From Cherax quadricarinatus (Eukaryota > Arthropoda > Malacostraca > Decapoda > Parastacidae), in assembly GCF_038502225.1 (NCBI RefSeq), contig NC_091293.1, positions 14,917,061-14,981,060 of the forward strand: 64,000 nucleotides of DNA. Direction: 5' to 3'. The notes beneath the pieces were generated by a model. It did not search any database, was not told the origin of the DNA, and was given only the letters and a program-made list of their open reading frames with translations. Shown one piece after another: positions 20,082 to 30,737 of this stretch. Numbering within the stretch: position 1 is the first letter of the stretch; the number at the start of each line of letters is the position of its first letter. Made by a program: the position numbers and the translations under genes.

Positions 20082-21316
20082 TTACGTATTGCACCACCTT
20101 TATCCCCCTTCCCCTTTATACGCCCTTGATCTTCAATCACCATTCTGTGATCTGCTTTCACATGCCCCTTGCCCCTGGACCCCCCAGGTCCATGCTCAAC
20201 CACTTCAGCCCAAACCTTTTTGCCCGAACGCTGTGCCGGAGTGAGCACATCCACATCGTCCACGTCCGAGGGCACTGCCGCTCTCTTCCGTGACACTCGA
20301 GCCTTTCTTCCCGCCTCCACCTGGAAGCCATCCCCGTGCACTTCCGCCACCACTGTGCCAATTTGCAACCCAGCCTCAACCTGGGTCTCTGACATGCCTC
20401 CCCCCCTCTCACCACCTGGAACCCCAGCAGCATCCAGGGCACCCACAAGCCCCTCAACTGTGACCTCTCCTGGGGTCCCTAACAGGTCGTGGAGGACTGA
20501 ATCAATGGTAGCCTCCACGGCCCTGTCCTCACCCAGTGACACCACATCTTTGGTCGCCGGTGCCTGCCCGGCAGTGCATGTCTCTCTCGGAAGAGTTACA
20601 CACTCTTCCTCCCTCAAGGCCTCCTCGACCTCCACACTCCAAGCCTTGTTCAAGGAAACCGACTCAGGTCGTGCCAAATCCAACGTCCCAAGGTCCTCTG
20701 ATGCCTCCTTATGCTGCTCCTTCGCCTGTGTACCCTGTTGCTTAACACACTGCGCAGCAATGTGATCATATGCACCACATAATCGACAGGTACGTTGTTG
20801 CCCTGCGTAAGTCACCATTACTTGAGTCCTGAAGTCTTCTAGGAAAATATAGGAAGGAATAGGATGCCTCAATGTCATTTTTAAGGAAAAACTTCCTTCA
20901 GGCATCCCAGAATATGATCCTTCCTTCCATTTCCCCAATGTCGCCATATGAACAGTCCCAAACTTCTCGAAGACGGCACGTAGGTCTGCCTCATTAGCCT
21001 CAAAGGGTACATTTTTTATCTTCACCCACGTATAATGGCGGGACACATCATGTAGCCTTACCGTCACTGCAGGATTCACTGGTACACAAAGATCTTGGAA
21101 CCTGGCGACTATGTCCTCATATACACTTGCATTGAGAAATTTCACAAAAATTCTATATGCCCCGTTCAAGGCTACACCATACAGCTCTTCGTTGGCAATG
21201 CCGTATGTGTCCCTGATGATGGCAGGTAATAAAACTTGAGCTGAGTGGGCATGCACAGCCCCACGCACCACTTCAATGCCGACAGTGTTTACCCTTCTTC
21301 TTGCCGGCTGCGCCAT
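20042..21316 (-). CDS. LINE ORF1: RNA-binding protein with RRM-like region and CCHC knuckle
   Basis: 424 codons, Met at 21316 (MAQPARRRVNTVGIE). Residues 98-128 (VKIKNVPFEANEADLRAVFE and following) look like the start of an RRM fold. CRLCGAYDHIAAQC at 177-190 is a Cys-x2-Cys-x4-His-x4-Cys zinc knuckle. The C-terminal half is acidic and then Lys/Arg/Gly-rich, as expected of a nucleic-acid chaperone. Such proteins coat the element RNA in the ribonucleoprotein that carries ORF2 protein. ORF1 is upstream of ORF2, and its last 40 bp overlap the ORF2 frame. It shows no frameshift or stop, which supports recent activity. Confidence 0.88.
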   Translation of the reverse strand: MAQPARRRVNTVGIEVVRGAVHAHSAQVLLPAIIRDTYGIANEELYGVALNGAYRIFVKFLNASVYEDIVARFQDLCVPVNPAVTVRLHDVSRHYTWVKIKNVPFEANEADLRAVFEKFGTVHMATLGKWKEGSYSGMPEGSFSLKMTLRHPIPSYIFLEDFRTQVMVTYAGQQRTCRLCGAYDHIAAQCVKQQGTQAKEQHKEASEDLGTLDLARPESVSLNKAWSVEVEEALREEECVTLPRETCTAGQAPATKDVVSLGEDRAVEATIDSVLHDLLGTPGEVTVEGLVGALDAAGVPGGERGGGMSETQVEAGLQIGTVVAEVHGDGFQVEAGRKARVSRKRAAVPSDVDDVDVLTPAQRSGKKVWAEVVEHGPGGSRGKGHVKADHRMVIEDQGRIKGKGDKGGAIRKGKPPLTNSRVSL

Positions 21317-21400
21317 TTTGAGAAAACCAAGTTGTCACCGGCTGACAGCAGAGGGCAGGCTCAGCTCACGTCCGCTCGTCCCAAAGGTTGAGCGACGAAT

Positions 21401-21500
21401 NNNNNNNNNNNNNNNNNNNNNNNNNNNNNNNNNNNNNNNNNNNNNNNNNNNNNNNNNNNNNNNNNNNNNNNNNNNNNNNNNNNNNNNNNNNNNNNNNNNN
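21401..21500. other. Assembly gap (100 N)
   Basis: Exactly 100 Ns, a conventional scaffold-gap length. It lies at the 5' side of the Tx1-like LINE, so true distance and joining are unknown. Confidence 1.
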
Positions 21501-22021
21501 TTTTTAACATCCCTATGACTCATCTGAGTCTTAAACTTCCAATTGTGTCTCCTTGTTGCTGTGTCCAGTCCCTGAAACTATCTGGTCATGTTCACCTTGT
21601 TAATTCCTCTCAGTATTTTATATGTCGTTATCATGTCCCCCCATCTCTCCTCTTCTCCACTGTCGTCAATATGAGTTCCTTTACCCTCTCCTCGTAGAGC
21701 AAACCCCTTAGTTCCAGTATTAGTCTTGTTGCAAACTTTTTCACTTTCTCCAATTTCTTGACATGCTTGACCAGGTGTGGGTTCCATATTGGTGCTGCAT
21801 ACTCCAGTATGGGCCTGACGTACACGGTGTACAGTGTTGTGAACGACACCTTCCTTAGATATCGAAACGCTATTTTTAGGTTACCATACGCCCATATGCT
21901 GCAGCAGTTATTTGGCTGATGTGCGCCTCAGATTTGCTCGATGTGATGCTCACCACAAGATCCTTTTTCCTTGAGTGAGTTTTGTAGCCTTTGATCTCCC
22001 AAGGTTGTACTCCGTTTGCGG
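21501..22021 (-). mobile_element. CR1-type LINE 3' fragment f
   Basis: It starts at the gap and carries the recurrent block order. On the minus strand 21631-21849 encodes YVRPILEYAAPIWNPHLVKH, KKLEKVKKFATRL and LRGLLYEERVKELILT. This is the best-preserved example of the post-RT domain of this family. The remainder continues to the TGTACTCCGTTTGCGGTC block. Confidence 0.9.
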
Positions 22022-22890
22022 TCTGTGTGTGTGTATGTGTACATACTCACCTATGTGTGGTGGCAGGGGGGAAAGTTTCAGCTCCTGGCCCCAACTCTTC
22101 ATTCGCCGTTACTGGGTTCACTTTTAGATTCGGGAGACTTATCAAACCTCTTCTTAAAGCTATGGATGGCTCCTGTCTCTTCCATTCCATTAACTAAGTC
22201 GTTCCCTTTCTTGATTCCTCTAATGCTGAAGAAATACTTCCTAACATACAAGTGACTCATCTGTTTTCAACTTCCAACTGTGCCTCAGTGTTCTTGTTTC
22301 CCGTCACTTGAATAACATGTTCCTGTCCACCAATCATTTCCTCTCAGTATTTTGAATGTGTCGTCAGGTTGAGTTTCCTTAACTTCTCATCATAGAAAAT
22401 ACCCTTTAGTTTTGAGACTAGTTTCGCTGCAAACTTCAGCACTTTCTTTAATTTCTTGATATGTTTGACCAGGTGTGAGTTCCATACCGATGTTGAATAG
22501 TCATGTATGGACTGACTTATACTGCATACAGTGCCCTGAAGGACTTCTTGCTTAAATTTCTGAAAGCTAGCTGAAGCATTTGCTGAAGCATTTTTGTTCA
22601 GTTGAAGAGCGACTCAGGTGATATGCTCGATACAATCCTCCACCCAAGGTTCTTCTCCTTCAGTGAAGTTTGCAGCCTTTGCCCACCGAGCAGTACTTAA
22701 TCTTAATAACTCTGCACTTGCCAGGGTTAAACTCCAGGAGCCACTTGTCAGACCAAACCTGCAGCCTGTCCAGATCAATTTCTAGCCTTTCCTGGTCCAC
22801 ATCTGCTTGTATTTTCCTCATTAGTATCACGTCGTCTGCGAACAGGGATTCCCTGACTCCATTCTGTCATGTCATTAATTAACATATACA
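22022..22890 (-). mobile_element. CR1-type LINE 3' fragment g
   Basis: It begins with a short GTGTGTGTATGTGTACATAC tail and ACTCACCTATGTGTGGTGGC, then repeats the same block order in a more diverged form (AGCTATGGATGGCTCCTG, CTAATGCTGAAGAAATACTT, GAAGTTTGCAGCCTTTGCCC). It extends further toward the RT than the other pieces: GACCAAACCTGCAGCCTGTC and GTCGTCTGCGAACAG correspond to the segment just upstream. Confidence 0.82.
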
Positions 22891-23026
22891 AAAAATAATA
22901 CCTATCATGGAATTGATTCTTGTGAAACCCAGCATGGAATCCATTGCAAGGGTTCAGCTGCTGTGGAGTCTACTGGTACAAGGATTGTGGAATCAGTAGC
23001 AAGGATACAGGTATAAATACATAATA

Positions 23027-23131
23027 GTGGTGGTTGTGATGGTGGGGACTGTGATGGTGGTAGTTGTGATGGTGGCTATTGTGATGGTGGTGATTGTGAT
23101 GGTGGCGATTGTGATGGTGGTGATTGTGATT
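23027..23131. repeat. 15-bp minisatellite (GATTGTGATGGTGGT)
   Basis: About seven units of a 15-bp repeat with substitutions. In the plus frame it would give a Val/Met-rich pentapeptide repeat, with no evidence of expression. Confidence 0.9.
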
Positions 23132-23213
23132 GTAAATGCTCGAAATTTTATGCAATCTAAATTTCAAGTGCAGATACTGTATGACCCCGACGTATTTAGT
23201 GTTTCCCCACAAC

Positions 23214-23215
<2 letters not shown>

Positions 23216-23252
<37 letters not shown>
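23216..23252. repeat. (ATA)n microsatellite
   Basis: About 12 units of AAT. Confidence 0.97.
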
Positions 23253-23254
<2 letters not shown>

Positions 23255-23281
23255 CGTTACGAAGAAAGAACAAGAATGACT

Positions 23282-23439
23282 TATGTAAAGTAAAAGGACA
23301 CAAGTGCAACTAATGTGACATTTATTGTGGCAACGTTTCGCTCTCCAGGAGCTTTATCAAGCCATTTCGCTCCTGGAGAGCGAAACGTTGCCACAATAAA
23401 TGTAACATTAGTTGCACTTGTGTCCTTTTACTTTACATA
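23282..23439. mobile_element. Foldback element F2 (158 bp) with hammerhead-like core
   Basis: Two arms of about 71 bp (23282-23352 and 23369-23439) are near-perfect mirror images around a 16-bp loop. On the minus strand the loop and left arm read TTGATAA (23360-23354), one A, GCTC-CTGGA-GAGC, GAAACGTT, a 9-nt loop, AATGTC. This fits a hammerhead core with a 5-bp stem III (ACGUU with AAUGU, one G-U pair) and a canonical GUC triplet at 23319-23317. A solitary arm of the same family sits at 26692-26773. No protein is encoded. Confidence 0.85.
23317..23360 (-). ncRNA. Hammerhead-like motif of F2
   Basis: UUGAUAA - A - 4-bp stem II with 5-nt loop - GAA - 5-bp stem III - GUC. Relative to canonical CUGAUGA it carries C3 to U and G8 to A, which can pair with each other. 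It has one extra base before stem II. A good stem I was not found in the foldback monomer. Confidence 0.45.
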
Positions 23440-23499
23440 TTGTCGGTAATTCTACCTACTTTATTACAAGAATGACTTAACAAAATGAGACTGTGATCA

Positions 23500-24340
23500 C
23501 TTAGAACTGTAGCAGGTTTTCATCGTGGGTATGAAGCTATTGTTAAAATTGTGGAAATTAAGTATTTTGCTTATAGTAGATCACTGGTTGATTATACTGC
23601 AACCGTACTTGCTCGTGTGTCAGACTGGAAGCTTGGAACATTGCACAACGAAGCAATAAGAATTATCCTAGGATTCCCTCTTGCTTCCAAAATTCTATAC
23701 TGGCGGAAAGAAGTTTATATTCCAGGCATTAGAGATCGTATCACTGAAAGAAATACCCTCATTGGTGTTGTTATGCTCAGGAAAAACCATGCAAACCCTT
23801 GCACAGAAGCTCTTCGAACTTCCTTCAGAACTGCTTAGCACCGCACCGAGTGGATTATGAAAACTGAAACTAGTCTCCGAATTAATCAGATGCATGATCT
23901 GAATCAAGTGAAACATCAATGACACTTTCCAGTTCCAGGGAAAAATAAACAACTTTCCCTTACTTTCCTTATCACAGCTTCGTGTTGTATTGATGCCTTA
24001 GTCGTGGTGTTCTTCTCCACAAATTATGTATGTTGATGGCCCTACCCTCCAACCCATTGGAGCAGCTGGTAGTGCCGTTTTGTCATACATAGCGTGATGG
24101 CTCTCATACTGAAATTAACTAATGCACTCATCAACAATTGGATATCTGCCCTTGAAACTGAACTGTTTGAAAAAGTCTTGCACTCAAGTGTGTCAGTGTA
24201 TCTAAAGATGACATCCTAACTGTAATTGATTCCCCATCATCCATAAATACTCTTAATTCCATTAGTGCTAGTTGTGACATGCTTGAGTCAGAAGCTAGAT
24301 ATAGATATGGTAGGAGTGCGGAGAGTGGAGATAGAGTACA
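23500..24340 (+). mobile_element. I/Jockey-like LINE fragment: post-RT and RNase H-like remnant
   Basis: 23551-23838 is open and reads YSRSLVDYTATVLARVSDWK, LHNEAIRIILGFPLASK and IPGIRDRITERNTL. This is the typical segment after the RT palm in Jockey/I-group LINEs (LIDYAAPVL...LQNEAMRIILGCP-like). After a stop, 24025-24100 gives YVDGPTLQPIGAAGSAVLSY, resembling the first strand of an RNase H domain. The fragment is truncated on both sides and frame-broken. Confidence 0.7.
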
Positions 24341-24904
24341 CATGTAGATTCCATTTCACGTGAGTCATCAGTTGCATGTTAGAACTCAGGAGGAAGAAGA
24401 TTACAAAATTGGTCTGTCAGCTAGCAGTTTGGGAACAAAAATATGAAGAGGACTTTATTTGAACGTCACTGATTTGAGAATGAGGGAGAATGATAGGAGT
24501 TAGTTCATTTGTCATGATTTTATCATTCAGAAAGCTCTTTCTGTCTACTGTGCATCTAACAAAAACAGCAAACTCTATGATGTCACCACTGCCAGGCTCT
24601 GGCAGAGCTGCAATGGAAGGTTGCAATTAATAAATTAATAAATACAAACTTTGCCAGAGGAACTATTGTCACTTCCTGCATCGTTATTTGCTGGGATGAA
24701 ATAAAATTAATGAATACAAAGACAAGTCACTCACAAATGTTCAAGAAAGGTCAAAGCATTTTATCCACAGTGGCTAATTATCAACCATCCATGAAAATAC
24801 TGACTTTACGTAATGCAAATAACCTGTGTATATTCAATCATTCCTTGTAAAGATGTAAGGAAATATGACTCAAAATCACCCATAAGCTACACTGATGTTT
24901 TCCT
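24341..24904. other. Spacer, nothing recognised
   Basis: AT-rich sequence with short frames only. It probably contains more decayed LINE sequence. Confidence 0.35.
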
Positions 24905-26691
24905 GATTCAGTTCATGTCATAACTATTATAAACACTATTACAGTAACCACGATAGCAGTAAGCTGCTGTGGGACGAAATTCATAAGGCGTCTAGATTTG
25001 AAAATGATGCATTTATGGGAGATTTTAACTTTAGACAAATTAATTGGAACAGTGTGACAGGAAATTTTAAGTCTAGTGACTTTCTTGATACGGTTCAGGA
25101 TTGCTTTTTAAAACAGCTTGTGACAGAACCAACTAGGGGAAACAACCTGCTTGACTTGGTTCTTGCCAACAAAGAATCACTAATTAATAATCTTGAGGTT
25201 AGTGATGAGCTTGGGGAAAGCGATCACTAATCACTTAGTTTCAATATATAATGGAATTACCCAGATAACTGCAATCAAGTTTCTGTCCCAGACTTCCCCT
25301 TGGCCGATTTCATGGGACTGAGAAATTACCTGGGTGGGCTAAATTGGGATGACCTGACTGGGTCAGGTAGATGGTGTTGGTTGCCAATGTGACGTTTTTC
25401 AGAGCATAGTCCTAGCTGCCCAGACAACTTTTGTTCCGAGTAAGGAAATTAGATCTAACAAAAAATGAAGCCAAATGGATAAACAAGAGATGAAAACATC
25501 TCATTGGTCAAAAGAGAGGCATATATAGGCGTATCAAAAGAGGGGATGGACAGTTAAGAAATCAGTATACTCAGTTACAGAGAGAAATAAAAATAAGGAA
25601 TAAGGAAAGCAAAAATGGATTATAAGGCTAAGGTCGAAAGGGATTCGAAGACTAACCCAAAAGGGTTAGATAGGTCCACTTAAGAGTAACTCTGTTTAGA
25701 TCACTGACAATGATAAGGATATGTGTGAAATTTTCAATGCTAACTTACCCTCAGTGTTTACTCAGGAAGATACTAGCGAAATTCCAGAAATAATAAATTA
25801 TATAGAACATGGCGATAATTAACTATGCACGATTGGGGTAACTCTAGTGACGTAGTCCACAGACAAATAGAGAAATTAAAACCTAAAAAATTCCCAGGCC
25901 CTGACGAATTGTTTGTTTTAAAGGAATGTAAAGAAACACTTAGCAAATCTTTGGCTAATCTTTTCAATATATCACTACAAACTGGCATAGTGCCAGACAA
26001 GTTGAAAATGGCAAATGTAATACCTGTCTACAAGGCAGGTGACAGGTCCTTAGCTTTGAACTATAGACCAAAAAGCCTTATCTCCATAGTGGGAAAATTT
26101 ATGTAATCAATAATTGCCGGAGCAACTCGCAGCCATCTTGAAAGGCATAAATTGATTAATTAATCTCAATACGGTTTTACAAAGGGGTGTTCCTGTCTTA
26201 CGAATTTACTAGCTTTTTTCACTAAGCTTTTAGAGAAGGTAGATCATGGTACTGAATATGATATTGTGTATATGGACTTCAGTAAGGCTTTCGGAGTTCC
26301 ACATCAGAGGCTATTGAGGAAACTTAAGGCACACGGAATAGGAGGAGAAATTTTATCTTGTGTAGAAGCATGGTTGACAAATAGGCAGCAGAGATTTTGC
26401 ATAAATGGGGAGAAATCAGAATGGGGGCACGCCACAAGCGGTGTTCCACAAGGGTCAGTGTTGGGCCCCTTATTGTTCACAATCTACATAAACGACATAG
26501 ATGAGGGAATAAATAGTGACATAAGCAAATTTGCTGATGACACCAAAATATGCTTTCCAATTCATTCTAATGAGGACATTAGAGCACTCCAGGATGCTTT
26601 GAATAGACTGATGCAGTCGTCGGAGAAGTGGCAGATGCAGTTTAATATAGACAAATGTAAAGTTGTAGACGTTGGATAGGAAAATATCCAT
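24905..26691 (+). mobile_element. CR1-like LINE, 5' part: endonuclease tail and reverse transcriptase, broken
   Basis: 24945-25230 gives SKLLWDEIHKASRFENDAFM, GDFNFRQINW (the Asp-x-Asn endonuclease strand), LLDLVLANKE and LGESDH. RT pieces follow: KFPGPDELFVLKECK and MANVIPVYKAGDRS (25825-26100), QYGFTKGCS, then an open frame at 26266-26679. That frame has MDFSKAFGVPHQRLLRKL (motif A), GVPQGSVLGPLLFTIYINDI (motif B), SKFADDTKI (motif C) and FNIDKCKVVDVG. Frameshifts and stops fall near 25230, 25680, 25820 and 26105. The element continues at 26774 after an inserted foldback arm. Confidence 0.88.
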
Positions 26692-26773
26692 GTAAAGAAA
26701 AAGGACACAGGTGTAACTAATGTGACATTTTATTGTGGCAACGTTTCGCTCTCCAGGAGTTTTGTCATGTCAT
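26692..26773. mobile_element. Solitary arm of foldback family F2 inserted in the CR1-like LINE
   Basis: The segment TGTAAAGAAAAAGGACACAG to CTCCAGGAGTTTTGTCATG matches one arm of 23282-23439, with the TTGTGGCAACGTTTCGCTCT core intact. It interrupts the CR1 reading frame between KVVDVG and the VRPHLDYVAQFW segment. The UUGAUAA part is degraded to UGACAAA on the minus strand. Confidence 0.82.
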
Positions 26774-27425
26774 GGTTTTATATCAAGAAGCATAAATAAA
26801 ATAAGCCCTCAGTTGTTCTTCACGTCTACATATCCTTGGTTAGGCCTCATTTAGACTATGTTGCACAGTTCTGGTCACCGTATTACAGAATGGAAATAAA
26901 TGCTCTGGGAAACGTACAGAGGAGGATGACAAAGTTGATCCCATGTATCAGAAATCTTCCCTATGAGGATAGACTGAGGACCCTGAATCTGCACTCTCTA
27001 GAAAGGCGTAGAATTAGGGGGGATATGATTGAGGTGTATAAATGGAAAAGAGGAATGAATAAAGGGGATGTAAATGGCGTGCTGAAAATATCTAGCAAAG
27101 ACAGGACTCGCAGCAAAAGTTTCAATTTAGAAAAATTCAGATTCAGGAAGGATATAGGAAAGCACTGGTTTGGTAATAGAGTTGTGGATGAGTGGAACAA
27201 ACTCCCGAGTACCGTAATAAATGCTAAAGTCCTGTGTAATTTTAAATATAGGTTAGATAAATACCTGAGTATTTGTGTTACTAGGTCAGATGCCGGGCTC
27301 ATTCCTTAAGTGAATATGACCTGACTGGGTGGACCATTGGTTTAAGCCGGGGGGTGACATGGACCTGCCTCGCATGGGCCAGTAGGCCTGCTGCAGTGTT
27401 CCTCCTTTTTTATGTTCTTATGTTT
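26774..27425 (+). mobile_element. CR1-like LINE, 3' part with octamer-type tail
   Basis: An uninterrupted frame at 26836-27309 (157 codons) contains VRPHLDYVAQFWSPYYRME, YEDRLRTLNLHSLERRRI, GDMIEVYKW and WFGNRVVDEWNKLPSTV. This is the full post-RT domain of CR1-type elements, ending RLDKYL...SDAGLIP. The 3' end GTAGGCCTGCTGCAGTGTTC is followed by TATGTTCTTATGTTTTTACG, i.e. TTCTTATG-like octamers, as CR1 elements characteristically end. The same end occurs at 57669 on the opposite strand. Confidence 0.9.
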
Positions 27426-27985
27426 TTACGTATATAGTTCACTTCCTCTATAACTTGCTTAGCTATCGAGACTTTGCGGCACAGTCCTTGGACCCATTAT
27501 GTTTCTCTGAAATCTTTCGACTACCTGTCCACACCAAGGGTGTGAGGTGCATAATAAAGGTAATACACTAATTAACTGGTGAGAACAGTGACACTAGATT
27601 CCACACGTCAGGTCAGTCATTTGCTACAACGTCTCATTAAATTAACGTAATGTCAACAGTGAGTCTTGAATACAATGCTTGGGTATCACCCTAAATAATT
27701 GGCTCGTTTTCCACAATGTTTCTTCTTAACAGTGTTTCATTATCACGAAGTTTCACTTTCATAATGCTTCATCATAACAGCGTTTCATTCTCAAAACGTT
27801 TCATCCCTACAACGTTTCATCCTCATAATGTTTCATTATCACAAAGTCTGGTTCCCACAATAATTCCGTCGGTAAAGCCTGCGGTCAACTACTAATAAAG
27901 AGAATGACAGACAGATAATTACCCGACTGACTGCTTTATAATTACATGCTAATGACGTTCCTGACATATTAATTGACATATGACA
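27426..27985. other. Spacer with degenerate short tandem repeats
   Basis: 27715-27850 holds about eight degenerate 16-18-bp units built on CATAATGTTTCATTCTCA. Nothing coding is recognised. Confidence 0.5.
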
Positions 27986-28145
27986 ACTGCACTCCTGATG
28001 CATAGGCACTTATTGCTCTCATGTTGCATAGGCACTTAATGCACTCCTGTTGCATAGGCATTCTTATTGCTCTTATGTTGCACAGGCACTCTTATTGCAC
28101 TCCTGATGCAAAGGTACATTTATTGCACTCCTGTTGTACTGCACC
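27986..28145. repeat. Degenerate minisatellite, ~26-36-bp units
   Basis: Units of the form CACTCCTGTTGCATAGGCA plus CTTATTG recur about five to six times with length variation. Confidence 0.8.
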
Positions 28146-28192
28146 AAGTAATGACCTACACTGATGATAAATAATGAACTTTCACTCAGTCA

Positions 28193-28213
28193 ACCACACA
28201 CATACACACACAC

Positions 28214-28309
<96 letters not shown>
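28193..28309. repeat. (CA)n(TA)n compound microsatellite
   Basis: A short CACA/ CATACA lead and then about 90 bp of TA, abutting foldback F3 copy 1. Confidence 0.97.
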
Positions 28310-28591
<282 letters not shown>

Positions 28592-28782
28592 CTGGACTGG
28601 GGACCCTCATCCTCAGAGAAGACAATAAACGTACCTCAGGGAAAACTCAAGGTTCTCCCAGGAGCTGTTTGAATATTTTCTTCTCCTACCACCCCCCTGT
28701 ATTTTATATTCTATGGGAAAATTTATTAATAGACAGAATACATTTACAGGAAACATAAACATGAATACAATAGTACAATATG

Positions 28783-29805
28783 TTAAAGATTACGGATTTC
28801 CTCCAGCTCCTCTGAAGCTGGACGCGAGCCAAGTATGCAGCAAGTATTTCCCCTCTGGATGGCCATGCTGAGGCTCTGGAATATGAAAGTGGCTGCCCTT
28901 GGGTCCCTCGTGGTGTCGCTGAGTCTCGAACCCAATTCTTTAAGGAAATGTATGGCATTTTTTCCCCATGATTCCAAGATCTCTGATCCCACTGGGGCAA
29001 ATTGATACTGTTGGCTTATGTCCCTGTACTTTCTGATCTTGTACTTCTCCCTGTGGTTGGCAGCTCCTCCCTGTCGCCCAACACTGTGACGGATATAGGT
29101 GTCAGCCAGTGTGGACACACAGGAATAATCCTATGCTAAGAGCTTGCCATTCTTCCAAGGATAGATGGTGATCCTGTCAAGGCGGTTTTGTGGGTTGTGG
29201 GTATTGTTGGCTGCTAGTGATCGGGGCTCCCTCACGACTGGGCATCCAGCTGTAGCAACGGTTCTCTTTATGATGTCGTTGACCTCATTGTGTCTTGCAT
29301 TCCAGCCCTTGGTTTTGGAACAGTTAAGACCATGTAGACCATATTGGTCGGCTTGCGCTTCACCGCAAATATACGTATATTCCGTGTGAATTGAAGCAGC
29401 AAGGCGCAGAGCCACTGCAATACAGAGGGTCTTAGGGTCGAGGCGTGTTTCCATTGCCGATATGGGAACTGTTTGGAGGAAGTCCCCGGAGTGAGGTGCA
29501 CTCACAGCCGGGAGATGGGCAGTCTCCCTGTCTGATGTTACAGCCCTGGGCATATTGGTAAGCACCTTTTCAGCGATTGGGCCATCCCAGCTTGACTGTT
29601 TGTGAGCCAGTACTACACTTTCAGTGATGGCACTGGCATAGTAAGGGTCCTGTATTCCTGCTGAGTCACTGAGGTTATTAGGAAGAATTTGTCTTATTAA
29701 CTCGTTTGATGCTATGGAAGAGGATAGGAAAGCTGGGAGAGCGATCTGGGAGGATCTGCGTACTCCAAGCCCCCAAGCCTTACTGGAAGTGAGGCTTGCA
29801 ACCAC
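28783..29805 (-). pseudogene. C-terminal CCHC and restriction-like endonuclease region, copy D
   Basis: The frame from 29805 encodes SSQIALPAFLSSSIASNELI, CGEAQADQYGLHGLNC (zinc-binding segment; the first Cys of the motif is replaced by Tyr), ARHNEVNDIIKRTV and RLDRITIYPWKNGKLLA. A TAG replaces the Trp before DYSCVSTLADTYIRH; the same frame then continues through GGAANHREKYKIRKYRDI to 28783. The (P)D...WD...K..KY pattern matches the PD-(D/E)xK-like nuclease of R2-group LINEs, which cuts the target DNA. Apart from the TAG the frame is open over 1 kb. Confidence 0.78.
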
Positions 29806-30737
29806 TGTCCATCTTCCAGGGAAAGATTCAATACACTCTGTAGCATGGTCTTAAGGAGAGAGTCATATTCCTTGAGTTTCGGACTGCTGAAGGCTGGGGA
29901 GCATCTCAGAAAGTAGGTAGGTTTTGGGATTGACAGGCACTTGGTGAGTAAGTAGAAGGCATCATGTGTATCGATGTCTTTCATCCTGCCTTCCATCGTC
30001 CAGAGGTCTGAGATTTTTTTTTCTAGGAACAGATCGATTGCACTGAGCTCAAGAGGAGCGCCAAGGAGAGTGTTATTGGCTGGATCAATGGCTCGTGCTC
30101 CTGGTAAAACAGCAATAATATTCTGGGTCATCTGTCCATTGGTAGAAACTATTTCACATTCGGTGGGGTTTAAAGATAGGCCCAGGCTTTCTCCCATGTC
30201 TTTAATTTTTCTGATGTCTTCTAGGAGAGATTCTGTTGTACCAGCTAGGGTAGCATCATCCAAGAACCAGATATTGAGCTCACTGGAGAGTGTTTCTGTG
30301 ACTTCTTTGATGACCAAACAGAATAGAAAGGGGGCAAGAGGGTCCCCCTGTTGCACACCCTCACACGAGTCAATTTCATGGTCCCCAAACAATAGTTTGG
30401 AAGTCACACTATAACACGATTCTATGAAGGGATAGAGAGAAGGGAAGTTTCTAGAAACTGCTTGGAGAGCAGCATCTCTTCTGACTGAGTTGAAAGCATT
30501 GGCAAAGTCCAATTTGACCAAGGCTTTTTCATCGGACATGTTGTTGATATATACTCGTGCTGCATGGGCGGCTGCTTCACAGCCCTGTTGAACGCCAAAA
30601 CCGAGTTGAGTTGGTTTCAGCATTTCAGAAGCCTCTTGACTCACCCTTCTTACTGCAGCCTTGGCGACTAGGCGCCGAAGGGTGTTGCTCACTGCAATAG
30701 GCCTGATTCCTCCATCCTTTTTCCGGAGGGCACACAA
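29712..30737 (-). pseudogene. Reverse transcriptase core, RLE-type LINE copy D
   Basis: The open frame of 341 codons contains [54 protein letters not shown] (motif A), GVQQGDPLAPFLFCLVI (motif B), IWFLDDATLAG (motif C with the two Asp) and LSLNPTECEIVS (motif D/E). Downstream are LLGAPLE and DTHDAFYLLTKCLS-IPKPTYFLRC, the thumb. All catalytic Asp are present. The start is not the natural one: the preceding frame (31162-30689) carries SFTGLRPHHLKQML, the RT motif 0/1 region, and joins by a frameshift near 30720. The frame ends by frameshift near 29790. Confidence 0.85.

Larger units (their letters stand above)
15157..21400 (-). mobile_element. Tx1/L1-like non-LTR retrotransposon, two ORFs, near intact
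   Basis: Minus-strand element with ORF1 at 21316-20042, ORF2 at 20081-16722 and a long 3' region down to about 15157, where an 11-T run on the plus strand would be a poly(A) tail. The 3' region contains a (CATATA/TA) array (15359-15620) and a (CA)n run (16611-16655). ORF2 motifs and a C-terminal Cys-x2-Cys-x7-His-x4-Cys are those of the Tx1/L1 group. The 5' side runs into a 100-N gap at 21401, so the 5' end is unknown. It is the youngest-looking coding element in the window. Whether 15157-16700 all belongs to it is inferred from orientation and the T run. Confidence 0.8.
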
